Shown in pieces: positions 1 to 8,859 of a DNA stretch of 61,901 nucleotides; position 1 is the first letter of the stretch, and the number at the start of each line of letters is the position of its first letter. The notes under the pieces were generated by a model. That model saw only the letters and a list, made by a program, of their open reading frames with translations, had not been told where the DNA came from and searched no databases. Origin of the DNA: Alistipes sp. (GTDB lineage Bacteria > Bacteroidota > Bacteroidia > Bacteroidales > Rikenellaceae); assembly GCA_022511295.1 (NCBI GenBank), contig JAFLRT010000003.1, positions 1 through 61,901 on the forward strand, written 5' to 3'. The translations under genes were made by a program, and so were the position numbers.

Positions 1-744
1 AAATCGAATGTCTCGCCTATAAACGCGTTAGGCAACTATTATGCGGACGGCAAAACATGGGTAACTATGGGCATTGAAGCCAACAATACCAGCGAAGACT
101 CGGCAATGCACACTCGTATGTTCTGGCAGTTGTGGGTCTACTTCCACCGCTGCGGCGTGGACACCAACTTCTGGAAGCGTCTGCACGATACGCTCTGCCT
201 CGACCAATACAGCATGACCGATGACCCGGGTCAGTGCCAGATGCGTTTTGCCGAGGCTGTGTGCGCGACGGCACAGATGGACTTTACCGACTTCTTCGAG
301 GCATACGGTTTCCTGCGACCGGTCAATATATCGTACGGTCAGTACAGCGTTGGCGAGTGTCAGTACACCGTTACGCAGTCCATGATTGACAACCTTAAGG
401 CCAAGATGAAGTCCTACTCCAAAAAGGCTCCGGCAATCCACTTTATCAATGACTGGCCCGACTCAGACCCCTATCATTTGGGCTATTACACGACATTCCA
501 GAACAAACAGACCATCACCGGAACACCGAAATACCACTGGGAGGGAAATCTTCTCTATATCACTAATTGTACAGGAGCCGTCGGCGTGGAGTTCCGCGAC
601 CCGGGTTCCGGCAGTTCGCTCGGCACGCTGCGCTACTTCTGCGACTACAGCCAGGTTCTCGGCAGCAGTATTCCGAACACATCCAATATGAAAGTATATG
701 TCGTTCAGTGGGACGGCACACGCATAGAAGCGACAAAAGAGTAA
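1..744 (+). CDS. M60-like peptidase family protein, C-terminal part
   Basis: The reading frame is open from the first base, so the gene starts outside the window; 247 codons are visible. The segment MFWQLWVYFHRCG followed by a helical stretch resembles the region after the metal site in Bacteroidota M60-like (enhancin-type) peptidases, where an FWQL-like helix is common. The HExxH site would lie upstream and cannot be checked. The last 120 residues look like a beta-rich accessory domain. The stop lies 14 bases before the next gene, so it probably heads the operon that runs to rdgB. By family it would be a secreted protein acting on glycoproteins; that role is inference. Confidence 0.5.
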   Translation, partial: KSNVSPINALGNYYADGKTWVTMGIEANNTSEDSAMHTRMFWQLWVYFHRCGVDTNFWKRLHDTLCLDQYSMTDDPGQCQMRFAEAVCATAQMDFTDFFEAYGFLRPVNISYGQYSVGECQYTVTQSMIDNLKAKMKSYSKKAPAIHFINDWPDSDPYHLGYYTTFQNKQTITGTPKYHWEGNLLYITNCTGAVGVEFRDPGSGSSLGTLRYFCDYSQVLGSSIPNTSNMKVYVVQWDGTRIEATKE

Positions 745-758
745 TAACAACAGAAACC

Positions 759-1367
759 ATGAAACCGAAACTGCTTACCCTGCTCCTGCTGCTCGGACTC
801 TGCACGTCATTTAGTGCGCAGGAGAGTTGCAAGGCGGCGCAGCCTTTCACGCCGCAGCACGAATTGCGTCTTACGGCGGGCGCATACCCGCTGTTATGGG
901 GCTTCACACCCTTCACCTACGGCAGCCGCTACTACGACTCGTATCGCGGGCCGATGTATACCTCGGGCGCCTGGAGCCTCGCATATGACTACCGTTTCAA
1001 AAAGTGGTTCGACTTCGGATTCTACGTCTCCTACTGGGGCAAATACGGCACCACGCGAAGCAATGTGGATAATACGCTCCTAAGCCGCGACCGCCTGCAC
1101 CGTATATCGGTCGTGCCTGTGGTGCGTTTCACGTGGCTCAACAGACCGATAGTACGCCTATACACGTCGATAGGTATGGGCGTGGTCTTCGGCGGCTACA
1201 AGGGTAACTTCGACGAGCGGGCCTCAAAGGCCTCATTCACCGGACAGTGGACTCCGTTGGGCATCGCCGTCGGCAAATCGTTTTTCGGCTTCGCCGAGAT
1301 TGGTGTCGGCTCGCAAGGCACACTGATGGCCGGTATAGGTTACAGGTTTAACAACAAAAAACATTAG
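759..1367 (+). CDS. small outer-membrane beta-barrel protein with signal peptide
   Basis: A 202-residue protein starting MKPKLLTLLLLLG with a signal peptide ending near residue 20 (FSAQ). The mature part alternates aromatic and polar residues (YDYRFKKWFDFGFYVSYWG) and ends in a barrel-like strand, GIGYRFNNKKH, as in small Bacteroidota OMP beta-barrel proteins of unknown function. A longer frame opens at 567, but the ATG at 759 is the one that gives a signal peptide. It sits 14 bases after the M60-like gene and 4 bases before the next lipoprotein gene, so the three are likely co-transcribed. No specific ligand or function can be given. Confidence 0.75.
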   Translation: MKPKLLTLLLLLGLCTSFSAQESCKAAQPFTPQHELRLTAGAYPLLWGFTPFTYGSRYYDSYRGPMYTSGAWSLAYDYRFKKWFDFGFYVSYWGKYGTTRSNVDNTLLSRDRLHRISVVPVVRFTWLNRPIVRLYTSIGMGVVFGGYKGNFDERASKASFTGQWTPLGIAVGKSFFGFAEIGVGSQGTLMAGIGYRFNNKKH

Positions 1368-1371
1368 AGAG

Positions 1372-2211
1372 ATGAGACGTTTGATATATATGCTTTTCGC
1401 TGCGGCGCTTATGACGGGCTGCCGTATGGATAAAGGCGAGGAGTTCGAACCCACACGCCTCGGTTACGACCTTACGCGATGCACGAGCGACGTTCTATGG
1501 TCCATGAGCGACGAGGTGATAACGCTGCTGCACTTCAGCGATTATATAAAGGCCGACGGCGAGGAGCGCGAGAGGCTGCACGACAAGTGGTTCTACACTT
1601 CGCGTATCGTCGAGCGCGAGGACGGCGCATGGAGCATAATCAACTCCAACAGCGAACTGAAGATTTTCACAAACGGCAAAACACTCGATGAGGCTGACGC
1701 TGAGTGGGAATTCTACTCCGGAAACGCCACACACACCGACGGCGATGTCCCGACAATAAGCCATACGGGTACCGACAGCAACGGCAGTGAGCAGTATACG
1801 CTGCACTTTCCCGGGCATAAGTACGCTCTTTACACCTCGGTACGTCCGGCAAACTACAGAAACTACTATGGCGACGTCAAAGTTACCGTAATGCCTTACG
1901 AGATAATCACCGGCGGCGAGAAGGATGATGGCACAGCCTGCATTTTCGACGGGGCTTTCACATTTTACGTCTCCCCGTACAGTTTCGGCACCGAATATTG
2001 CTGCGCGACCGTTCTCAGTCCCGTCGAGTACCGTCCTGCCGAGAGAGATATCCGCAGCGGACGCCTCGCCCTCGCAATAGATGTAGACGGCAACGTCAAA
2101 TCGCCCGAAGTGGAGTTTCTCGGCGGCAGCAAGGTCAAAGTCTTCGGCGGCAAGGACAACGCCTATTCCCGTACCTACGACCTGAACAGTTACTACTATT
2201 ATTACGAGTAA
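1372..2211 (+). CDS. lipoprotein of unknown function
   Basis: A 279-residue protein starting MRRLIYMLFAAALMTGC, a clear lipoprotein signal with Cys17 as the modified residue. Acidic residues shortly after the cysteine (DKGEE) resemble the export signal of surface lipoproteins in Bacteroidota. The rest is rich in beta-strand patterns and ends in a run of tyrosines. I do not recognise a named domain. It lies 4 bases after the beta-barrel gene and 6 bases before rdgB, so it belongs to the same operon; the barrel and the lipoprotein may act together at the outer membrane, which is inference. Confidence 0.75.
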   Translation: MRRLIYMLFAAALMTGCRMDKGEEFEPTRLGYDLTRCTSDVLWSMSDEVITLLHFSDYIKADGEERERLHDKWFYTSRIVEREDGAWSIINSNSELKIFTNGKTLDEADAEWEFYSGNATHTDGDVPTISHTGTDSNGSEQYTLHFPGHKYALYTSVRPANYRNYYGDVKVTVMPYEIITGGEKDDGTACIFDGAFTFYVSPYSFGTEYCCATVLSPVEYRPAERDIRSGRLALAIDVDGNVKSPEVEFLGGSKVKVFGGKDNAYSRTYDLNSYYYYYE

Positions 2212-2217
2212 AGAGAG

Positions 2218-2802
2218 ATGAAACGGCGCATAGTATTTGCAACCAACAACGCACACAAGATAGCCGAAGCGAGTGCCGTTCTTGGCGACAGGTTTGAACT
2301 CGTTACACTGCGCGAATGCGGTATCACGGAGGATATACCCGAAACCGAACCGACGCTCGAAGGCAATGCCTCGCAGAAGGCACACTACATATATGAGCGC
2401 ACGGGTCTGGACTGCTTTGCCGACGATACGGGTTTGGAGGTCGCAGTCCTCGGCGGCGCACCGGGCGTAAGGTCGGCGCGCTATGCCACCGACGGACACG
2501 ACTTCGACGCCAACAACCGCCTGCTGCTGCACAATATGGAGGGGGCGACGGACAGAAGCGCTCGTTTCCGCACCGTCATATCGCTTATACTTGGCGGCAG
2601 GGAGCATCTTTTCGAAGGTGTTGTCGAGGGGCGTATCGCCGAGAGTGCGGCGGGTGTCGGGGGCTTCGGTTACGACCCGCTGTTTATCCCCGAGGGCAGC
2701 GATTGCAGTTTTGCGGAGATGCCGGCAGAGGAGAAGAATGCCGTTTCGCATCGCGGTCGCGCCGTGCGCAAGTTGGCAGCCTTCCTCGACGCAGCGGAGT
2801 AG
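2218..2802 (+). CDS. rdgB: RdgB/HAM1 non-canonical purine NTP pyrophosphatase
   Basis: A 194-residue protein of usual family length. It hydrolyses dITP, dXTP and related deaminated nucleotides to monophosphates, keeping them out of DNA. Family motifs are all visible: TNNAHK at residues 9-14, FADDTGLEV near residue 70, SARYA, FGYDPLF, and SHRGRA near the C-terminus. The start codon follows the lipoprotein stop by 6 bases with a purine-rich stretch (AAAGAGAG) ahead of it, so it is the last gene of the operon. A cytosolic housekeeping enzyme placed behind three envelope genes has no obvious functional link with them. Confidence 0.96.
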   Translation: MKRRIVFATNNAHKIAEASAVLGDRFELVTLRECGITEDIPETEPTLEGNASQKAHYIYERTGLDCFADDTGLEVAVLGGAPGVRSARYATDGHDFDANNRLLLHNMEGATDRSARFRTVISLILGGREHLFEGVVEGRIAESAAGVGGFGYDPLFIPEGSDCSFAEMPAEEKNAVSHRGRAVRKLAAFLDAAE

Positions 2803-3005
2803 AGAACAGCATCAAACAACAGGCAAAAGAGAGGCAGATGTTTTTTGGCGTCCCGCAATGTTGATAAGTTGTCAATAAACTGTTTATATTTTTATCAGCC
2901 GCAGACCCGTTCAACGGAGCAAAACCGCTTATTTTGCAATGAAATATTTCGCATCTCCAACAACGGAGAGGCGTTTTATATAAAAGTAACTAAAAACCAC
3001 TGATA

Positions 3006-4496
3006 ATGAAACATTTGTTCAGAACCATCCTTGTGGTGTTCGCGGCAGTATCGCTGGCAGCGTGCGGCGAGGGAAGCAACACCGAAGGCGACGGCGACAA
3101 CAATCCCGGAGGCAACAACCCGGGCGGCGATACCCCAAAAAGTGCAATCACCTTCGCTACAACGGCCGCACCGCTCACACGTACCGGTACGGTGGGAGAC
3201 TCCTTTATATGGACGCCAGGCGAAGTGGCGGCGATAGCCGAAGTGCGCGACAACAGCACCGACCCCATAGCGGCAGCCGACCTCAAACCCGTCCTCGGCA
3301 CGGTATCGAGCGACTTCGCAAGCGTATTCTTCCGCTACGAATACAATTCAGATGTCGAGGCAACGGTCTTCGACTACCTGTTCTGCCACCCCTACACGGC
3401 ACTGCGTTCATTTGCTCCGGGTGTGTCGGCGACCGTCGTTCTGCCGGCACAGCAGCAACTAACAGCCTCCTCTTTCGACCCCTCGGCAGCCATTCTCTAC
3501 GGTCAGGTCAAGGGTCTGACGGAGCGCCCGACGCAAAGCAATGTCATGATGCAGCACATATCGGCATACACTAAACTTACCGTAAAGAATCTTGGTCTGC
3601 CGGCAGGCACCGTCGTAAGCAAAATAACATTCGCATCGGACGACAGCGATGCTTTGGCCGGAACATACGAGTACAATGTCGAAAATCCCGCGCAGAGCGT
3701 TAAGGGCAGCGATGCAGCGACGACTGTCATACTCGACGCTTCGCAGGCTGTAATCAACACGGCGCGCGACTTCACCGTATGGTTCACAACGCTGCCTGGA
3801 GAGGCTAAGAGTTACACCATTACCATCGTTGCCGACGGTGAGGAGTATACCCGTCAGTTCGAGAATCCCGTAACATTCGTATCGGGACAGATTACAGATA
3901 TCGTTGCCGATTTCACAGGTCTTGTCGAGCAGCCCTCCGTATCAGGCACCGTATTCGCATACTCCAGATGGAGTACACTCTGGGAGGCGGACAAAAATTT
4001 CATCATCGCAGCCAAGCCCAAAGATGAAGAGATATACTATACCTTTGCAAATGACGTTTCATTTGTGAATCCTCTGCCTGCCGTATCGTTCCAGGAGGCC
4101 GGCATAGGCACGGGCATGGAGCAGAACACTATAGTTTGCAACAATACGCTCTATCAGTGGAGAATCAACAGCATCCGCGAAGAGGGTACGCTTCACTACT
4201 ATACCATTCAGTCGGTGAACAACCCTGCGCTCTATTTAGGCGTCAATGGAGAGACGCTCACCATTATAAATGAGCCTCACGAGTTCTCAATTTCGAACAA
4301 CGCCTTCGTGGACAACCGCGAGAATATCGTCAAGAGTTCTGAAAGCGGTCTCTACCTGACCCTCTACCCCAAATCAGAGGAGGATTTGACTCAGGGCTAC
4401 ATATGGGAGGGTCAAACACCGATGCTCAACTACAAATACACAAAGTTCGGTTCGGCCGAGATTATACTATACGAAGAGACCGACAAAACGGAGTAA
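3006..4496 (+). CDS. fimbrillin-like surface lipoprotein
   Basis: A 496-residue lipoprotein with signal MKHLFRTILVVFAAVSLAAC (Cys20), then a Gly/Asn/Asp-rich linker to about residue 42. Residues about 45-310 look like a fimbrillin-family (Mfa/FimA-like) tandem beta domain: an ITF strand, PLTRTG, IWTPGEVAAI, a PAQQQLT motif, VMMQHISAYTKL and an FVSGQITDI strand are typical of this family. The C-terminal 170 residues form another module (YTIQSVNNPALYLGV) that recalls ricin-type beta-trefoil repeats. It is probably a surface or fimbrial component; whether it polymerises cannot be judged. It is followed 76 bases later by a second lipoprotein with a comparable C-terminal module. Confidence 0.7.
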   Translation: MKHLFRTILVVFAAVSLAACGEGSNTEGDGDNNPGGNNPGGDTPKSAITFATTAAPLTRTGTVGDSFIWTPGEVAAIAEVRDNSTDPIAAADLKPVLGTVSSDFASVFFRYEYNSDVEATVFDYLFCHPYTALRSFAPGVSATVVLPAQQQLTASSFDPSAAILYGQVKGLTERPTQSNVMMQHISAYTKLTVKNLGLPAGTVVSKITFASDDSDALAGTYEYNVENPAQSVKGSDAATTVILDASQAVINTARDFTVWFTTLPGEAKSYTITIVADGEEYTRQFENPVTFVSGQITDIVADFTGLVEQPSVSGTVFAYSRWSTLWEADKNFIIAAKPKDEEIYYTFANDVSFVNPLPAVSFQEAGIGTGMEQNTIVCNNTLYQWRINSIREEGTLHYYTIQSVNNPALYLGVNGETLTIINEPHEFSISNNAFVDNRENIVKSSESGLYLTLYPKSEEDLTQGYIWEGQTPMLNYKYTKFGSAEIILYEETDKTE

Positions 4497-4572
4497 ACTG
4501 CGGTATTAAAAGGAGATATTTAACTGTTTTTCAACAGAGAATCAGAGAAACAACAACTAAATTTATAACAAT

Positions 4573-5610
4573 ATGAAGACTATTAAAACTTTAATGCTTT
4601 GCCTTTTTGCGGCATTTGCATTTTCCATTGTTACGCTGCCTCTGACAAGTTGCGACAAGGATGAAACAGAACAGACCGATGGCGACAACAATGGTGATAA
4701 CAACGGTGATAACAACGGCAACAACGACGACAACAACGGCGACAACGAGAACGAGAAGAAAGAACCCGTGATAACGGTTGAGACTCTGAACGAGGTTGCA
4801 GCGGCAGGTCAGAACGGACTTAAGATTGCTACCGTAACGGATGCCAAAGATTCTGAAATCAATGTTTCGGGCGGTCTTTATTGGCTTGTTCCGTCTGTAG
4901 GTAACGGCGTTGTAACCGTAGATGTCGGAACGAATCCGGGCGATGCACGTTCCGCTACGCTTACGATAACCGCAGGTACGGCAATGGCACAGGTTACCAT
5001 TAGTCAGGCAAAGGCTGCAGACAGCGGTAACCAGGGCGGCAACCAGGGCGGCGATGACGGCGACGACACCGATTACGGCGACCTCGACTACAAAGTTGCA
5101 AAAGAGCCTGCCGACGGCAAGACCTATGTATTTATAACCGAGTTCAGCGGTCAGAAGTATATCCTCAGCAACCAGGGCGAGGACAACGCTAACTGCACAT
5201 TGGCTCCGCTTTCAGACACCGATGCACAGCAGTATGAGTTGGGTCTGAAGTTCAGCAACGACACCGACTATACTTACAAACTTCAGGCATACTATGTAAC
5301 GCAGGGTGAGCAGGCAGGTTCGATTCTCGGATTCAAGATTGCTTCGACAGCCAACTCAGCGCACTTCCTCTCGGTTTACACTTCATCGCTGTGGGGAGAC
5401 AATACAAATATCCGTTTCAATACAAACCACCCCGATAATTATTTGGTTCACCAGTTCAAACTTCCGGAGGCAGGTTATGGCACAGGTTCGTACTACATCT
5501 TCGGACAACAGAAGTATGTAACCATATCGAATCCGCAGAATTTAACTCTGACGACAAACTCACCTGAAAATGCTGCTGTATTCTATCTCTACGAGAAGTT
5601 GAATAAATAG
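4573..5610 (+). CDS. BACON-domain surface lipoprotein with acidic Asn/Asp-rich linker
   Basis: A 345-residue lipoprotein. The lipobox LTSC gives Cys27, followed by DKDETE, an acidic surface-export signature. Residues about 33-60 are a low-complexity linker of repeated DNNG units encoded by a 12-base repeat. A BACON-type domain follows at about 64-153, with the typical NPGDARSATLTITAG stretch and terminal TISQ. The C-terminal 170 residues (KYILSNQG, HFLSVY, YVTISNP) resemble the C-terminal module of the preceding gene. BACON domains usually mediate carbohydrate or mucin contact; the ligand here is unknown. A strong terminator follows. Confidence 0.72.
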   Translation: MKTIKTLMLCLFAAFAFSIVTLPLTSCDKDETEQTDGDNNGDNNGDNNGNNDDNNGDNENEKKEPVITVETLNEVAAAGQNGLKIATVTDAKDSEINVSGGLYWLVPSVGNGVVTVDVGTNPGDARSATLTITAGTAMAQVTISQAKAADSGNQGGNQGGDDGDDTDYGDLDYKVAKEPADGKTYVFITEFSGQKYILSNQGEDNANCTLAPLSDTDAQQYELGLKFSNDTDYTYKLQAYYVTQGEQAGSILGFKIASTANSAHFLSVYTSSLWGDNTNIRFNTNHPDNYLVHQFKLPEAGYGTGSYYIFGQQKYVTISNPQNLTLTTNSPENAAVFYLYEKLNK

Positions 5611-5634
5611 ACGGTATTCGGACCATCCGAAATG

Positions 5635-5667
5635 AAAACGGGACTTGTTAAGTCCCGTTTTTTTTTG
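5635..5667 (+). terminator. intrinsic terminator after the BACON lipoprotein gene
   Basis: ACGGGACTT pairs with AAGTCCCGT around a GTT loop, extended by flanking A and T residues, and a run of nine T follows. It ends the two-lipoprotein transcript. Confidence 0.92.
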
Positions 5668-5770
5668 TGTTTCAGGTAATGATTCAAAAGAAGTTGGCAT
5701 ATTATTTATTCTGATTTTTTATCAAAATAAACAGTTTTATTAATTTGAGTTCATTTACCGCATCAGTTTT
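5668..5770. other. AT-rich spacer in the 342-base lipoprotein/rnhB convergent gap
   Basis: The gap between 5610 and 5953 holds, in order, the terminator, this AT-rich stretch with no recognisable signal, a double-hairpin A element and a 32-base tandem repeat that runs into rnhB. No open frame of note was seen. Confidence 0.6.
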
Positions 5771-5828
5771 CGCCGCGCCACTACCCCCTCCAACGGGGGC
5801 GCGGCGGCACCTCATTGAGGTGCTTTTT
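5771..5828 (+). repeat. A element, copy 1 (double hairpin)
   Basis: Two adjacent hairpins. CGCCGCGCC at 5771-5779 pairs with GGCGCGGCG at 5798-5806, with inner C/G runs. GCACCTC at 5807-5813 then pairs with GAGGTGC at 5817-5823, followed by TTTTTA. The second hairpin with its T-tract resembles an intrinsic terminator read on the plus strand. Five further copies lie in the window in the same orientation. Confidence 0.85.
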
Positions 5829-5847
5829 ATGCGTTTAAGATTAATTT

Positions 5848-5958
5848 CCAATGCGGAAAAATGCACCGCAGATTAAATCCAGCGCGGATTAAAATGCACA
5901 GTAGATAAATCCAGCGTGGAAAAATGCACTGCAGATTAAAATCCAGCGCGGATTAAAA
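5848..5958 (-). repeat. 32-base tandem repeat running into the rnhB stop codon
   Basis: Three and a half units of 31-32 bases start at 5848, 5879, 5911 and 5943. Each begins CCAGCGCGG or a close variant and includes AAATGCAC and GATTAAA blocks. The last partial unit contains the rnhB stop codon (5953-5955), so the array looks like a repeated duplication of the gene's 3' end. Confidence 0.85.
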
Positions 5959-6549
5959 CAGTTCCAGTTGGTCAATGGTATGGTTGAAGGTCAGACGATG
6001 ATATGGCGAAAGACCGTATTCGCGTATCGCAAGACGATGTTCGCGTGTGGGATACCCCTTATTCTTATCCCAACCATAGACCGGATACTCTGCCGCTATG
6101 CGGCGCATATACTCATCCCGATGCGTTTTGGCAAGCACCGACGCCGCAGCGATATCGGCATATTTGCCGTCGCCCTTGACGATGCAGGCGTATGGTATAT
6201 CCAGCATCGGACGGAAACGGTTGCCGTCCACAACCATAAACTGCGGACGCACCTTGAGACGCTCCGCAGCGAGGTTCATACCCTCGATAGAGGCATTAAG
6301 GATATTTATCTCGTCTATACGCGCAGGAGAGACCTCGCACACGGCCCACGCAACGGCCTCGCGTTCGATAATCCCGCGCAGCAGGTCGCGGTTGCGCTCG
6401 GTCATACGCTTGGAGTCGTCGAGCAGAGGGTGCGAAAAGTCGGGCGGAAGAATCACCGCCGCCGCGAAGACGCTTCCGGCGAGACATCCGCGACCGGCCT
6501 CATCGCATCCGGCCTCGACAACATCCTTTCTGTATGAATTATCCAACAC
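5953..6549 (-). CDS. rnhB: ribonuclease HII
   Basis: A 198-residue enzyme that cleaves RNA in RNA-DNA hybrids and at single ribonucleotides in DNA. The family signature CDEAGRGCLAG lies at residues 14-24, with acidic catalytic residues D15 and E16. The third acidic residue is in a VDGN motif and the fourth in the KGDGKYADIAAASVLAK segment. No ATG is available in frame after the last upstream stop, so the start is a GTG (6549) or the following TTG. It is transcribed away from the membrane protein gene at 6586, with 36 bases between the two starts. Its 3' end lies in a tandem repeat. Confidence 0.95.
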   Translation of the reverse strand: MLDNSYRKDVVEAGCDEAGRGCLAGSVFAAAVILPPDFSHPLLDDSKRMTERNRDLLRGIIEREAVAWAVCEVSPARIDEINILNASIEGMNLAAERLKVRPQFMVVDGNRFRPMLDIPYACIVKGDGKYADIAAASVLAKTHRDEYMRRIAAEYPVYGWDKNKGYPTREHRLAIREYGLSPYHRLTFNHTIDQLELF

Positions 6550-6585
6550 GAAGCAAAGTTATGAAAAATTATGTAATTTTGTGGT

Positions 6586-7569
6586 ATGGAAAACACCCTG
6601 GCAAGACAGAGTCCCTTTGCGGCGACGCTCACCATGCTGCTCATCATCGCAGCAGCATACACGCGCTTCGCGCTCAACCCCTATCCCAATGAGGTTATAA
6701 CCGCGCAGTCGGCACCTTTGGGAGAGTGGCTGTCTCTCTTCACATCGTCGCACAGGGTGTGGGCCGTAACCATTGCCGGCCTATTGACAGCCGCCGCAGG
6801 AGTTATCGCCGGACGCATAGGCACCGGATTCAACTTCTATCCACACCATTGCGTACTCTCGATGCCGCTCTATGCCATTGCCGCCTGCGGCATATTTATC
6901 GGCGGCGAGCCTTTGGCACCCGCTTTAGCGGCTCTGCTGACTGCCGTAGCGATATACTGTCTGGGCAGCGGCTATATGCGCGACGAGAGCCTTGAGATGA
7001 TGTTCTATGCCGGTATGTGTACAGGTCTGCTGCCGATGCTCTACGCCCCCTGCCTGCTGATGCTGCCTATGGCCCTTATGGCCGTCATCATATTCTCGAT
7101 ATCGCTGCGCGAGATATTCGTTATGGTGTGCGGCATACTCTTACCTCCGGCTGCAATATGTTATGGCGTCTGGGCTTTCGGGGGCGACTTCACGGCTCCC
7201 GCGATGCAGGTATGGCAGGCTGCCGTCAGCGACTCGGCCTCGCTGCCTCTGGACAGCAGTTCGATAGCGGCTATGGTACTCGCAGCGCTCACAGCCCTCA
7301 ATATATTGTCTTCGGTAGCGATATTCTTCGGCAACAGGTACTCTATGGCCGTCAAGCCGCGCAGCATACTTATATTTATAACGGTCATCTGCTCGCTGTC
7401 GCTCCTTATGATAATCATGCCGTCGGCCACAAGCGGCGTCTTCACACCTGCCGCCATACCACTGGCTATAATTATGCCCCTGCTTTTCTTACATATAAGA
7501 CAGGCGGTCGGGTTTATACTTTATGCGGCCATGCTCGTTGCTCTGCTGCTGCACCTTATTGTGTATTAG
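6586..7569 (+). CDS. multi-pass inner-membrane protein of unknown function (DUF6427-like)
   Basis: A 327-residue, strongly hydrophobic protein with about nine predicted membrane segments and few charged residues. Its size, position near rnhB and aromatic loops resemble the DUF6427-type membrane proteins of Bacteroidota, but I assign that family only tentatively. There are no obvious catalytic or transport motifs. The start ATG follows a TAATTTTG sequence by only a few bases, which could be a promoter -7 box giving a nearly leaderless transcript or a chance match. Confidence 0.7.
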   Translation: MENTLARQSPFAATLTMLLIIAAAYTRFALNPYPNEVITAQSAPLGEWLSLFTSSHRVWAVTIAGLLTAAAGVIAGRIGTGFNFYPHHCVLSMPLYAIAACGIFIGGEPLAPALAALLTAVAIYCLGSGYMRDESLEMMFYAGMCTGLLPMLYAPCLLMLPMALMAVIIFSISLREIFVMVCGILLPPAAICYGVWAFGGDFTAPAMQVWQAAVSDSASLPLDSSSIAAMVLAALTALNILSSVAIFFGNRYSMAVKPRSILIFITVICSLSLLMIIMPSATSGVFTPAAIPLAIIMPLLFLHIRQAVGFILYAAMLVALLLHLIVY

Positions 7570-7635
7570 TATATTCCGTTATGACTTGATAATATCTCAT
7601 ACGGGGTTATTTAGCCCCGCAGCCCGTCTGTGCCG

Positions 7636-7665
7636 TTGCATCTCGGCAAAATGATATTACTTTTG
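7636..7665 (+). promoter_or_regulatory. Bacteroidota-type promoter for the AraC gene
   Basis: TTG at 7636-7638 and TACTTTTG at 7658-7665 are spaced by 19 bases, fitting the -33/-7 pattern of this phylum. The transcript would start near 7672, giving a 65-base leader. Confidence 0.6.
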
Positions 7666-7737
7666 CCTTCGGAGTGATGCTCCGGAACGCTTCGGCTCAA
7701 CCGGCATCGTGTCTCCGAACTTATTAAAACATTAACT

Positions 7738-8676
7738 ATGGAGAACGGTAACAATCAAAATCATCCGAAAATCGTCAAGTATGTCGAGGCCTCGCGCTCG
7801 GGCATAGAATCGGTAACACTGTCAAGGTGTGCAATAGGATATATCCTGCACGGCACCAAAAACATCTATTACGGTGATAAACGATACCGCATATCTCGCG
7901 GTGAGATTTTCTATTTGGGCGTCGGACGGCACTATATCGAGAATATGGCCGACGACGACAAAGAGTTTGAACAGATTATCTTCTACTACACCCCATCGGA
8001 GTTGCAGCAGATTATGTCGCAACTCAATATAACATACGGAGTATCAGTCTCCAACGGGCATAGTTGCGAGGTGTGCAGCAGCCGGCAGCACGTCTCGATG
8101 CCCGCGACAAATGCAATGAAGAGTTTCTTCCAGAGTTGCAGTTGCTATCTGCGCAACGACTTTTTCAGCAGCGACGTGGCGGAGAATATCAAGATGACAG
8201 AACTTATCTATATGCTCGTATCGTGCGAGGACTGCTGTCTGAAAAGCAAACTGCTCAGCAATATGGATGTTGCGCAGGGCAATTTCGACCGTATAATCTA
8301 CTCGAATATGTTCAACGACATATCCATCGAGCAACTGGCCAGCGCAAGCAACCGCTCCCTCACCTCGTTCAAGAAGGAGTTCAAGCGCCGCTTCAATGTA
8401 CCGCCGCACAAGTGGTATATACGTCAGCGTCTGGCACAATCGCAACTGATGCTTATCTCGACATCGAAATCAGTGTCGGAGATAGGTGTCGCCTGCTCCT
8501 TCCCCAACACATCACACTTTATAAAACTCTTCAAGAAGGAGTACAACACAACCCCTGCGGCATACAGGCAGAACCACTTCGCAAGCCGCAGTGCAGAGCA
8601 GGGCGTTATTGATAATCTGACACTGGGAGATACTATCCTTGACAGCGACAACACCAAGACAGCCGTCTCGTATTAG
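7738..8676 (+). CDS. AraC-family transcriptional regulator
   Basis: A 312-residue regulator. The N-terminal 190 residues form a cupin-like sensing region (GYILHGTKNIYYGDKRYRI, then GEIFYLGVGRHY). The C-terminal part, about 195-285, holds two helix-turn-helix units: SIEQLASASNRSLTSFKKEF, then VSEIGVACSFPNTSHFIKLF, ending in the family's PAAYRQ. This is the layout of AraC regulators that bind a small ligand. No linked catabolic operon is visible; the next gene, deoC, is convergent and has its own transcript. The target and ligand are unknown. Confidence 0.9.
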   Translation: MENGNNQNHPKIVKYVEASRSGIESVTLSRCAIGYILHGTKNIYYGDKRYRISRGEIFYLGVGRHYIENMADDDKEFEQIIFYYTPSELQQIMSQLNITYGVSVSNGHSCEVCSSRQHVSMPATNAMKSFFQSCSCYLRNDFFSSDVAENIKMTELIYMLVSCEDCCLKSKLLSNMDVAQGNFDRIIYSNMFNDISIEQLASASNRSLTSFKKEFKRRFNVPPHKWYIRQRLAQSQLMLISTSKSVSEIGVACSFPNTSHFIKLFKKEYNTTPAAYRQNHFASRSAEQGVIDNLTLGDTILDSDNTKTAVSY

Positions 8677-8697
8677 TCTTTTCAGTCAGCACGACGC

Positions 8698-8771
8698 ATA
8701 AATGGGCGGCGAAGCCGGCGGAGGCAGCGTAGCGCGCCTCCGCTGGGGAGGCTGCGGCGCGCACATCGCTT
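8698..8771 (+). repeat. B element, copy 1 (GC-rich imperfect palindrome)
   Basis: Starts ATAAATGGGCGGCG and ends GCGGCGCGCACATCGCTT. The two halves are inverted and GC-rich, with GGAGGC pairing with GCCTCC near the centre. It aligns base for base over most of its length with the copy at 18715. It lies 22 bases after the AraC stop codon, in a convergent gap. Confidence 0.8.
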
Positions 8772-8791
8772 CGCGATGCTTTCCATACTAT

Positions 8792-8831
8792 AAAAAAAGA
8801 GATTGGTAGAAATCTGCCAATCTCTTTTTTT
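8792..8831. terminator. bidirectional terminator T1 between AraC gene and deoC
   Basis: AGAGATTGGTAGA pairs with TCTGCCAATCTCT (one G-T pair), flanked by seven A on one side and seven T on the other, so it can end transcription from both convergent genes. The same stem core appears at 14858 and 18925. Confidence 0.92.
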
Positions 8832-8859
8832 CTCTATTTGTGAAATATTAAACTACCGT

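Noticed and set aside
1495..2751. 418-codon minus-strand frame opposite the lipoprotein and rdgB genes
   Set aside because: It lies opposite two well-supported genes, has no start context and its peptide is unlike any family.
8764..8778. CATCGC-TTC-GCGATG hairpin as a separate regulatory site
   Set aside because: It is the end of B element copy 1 and has no T-tract, so it is treated as part of that repeat.
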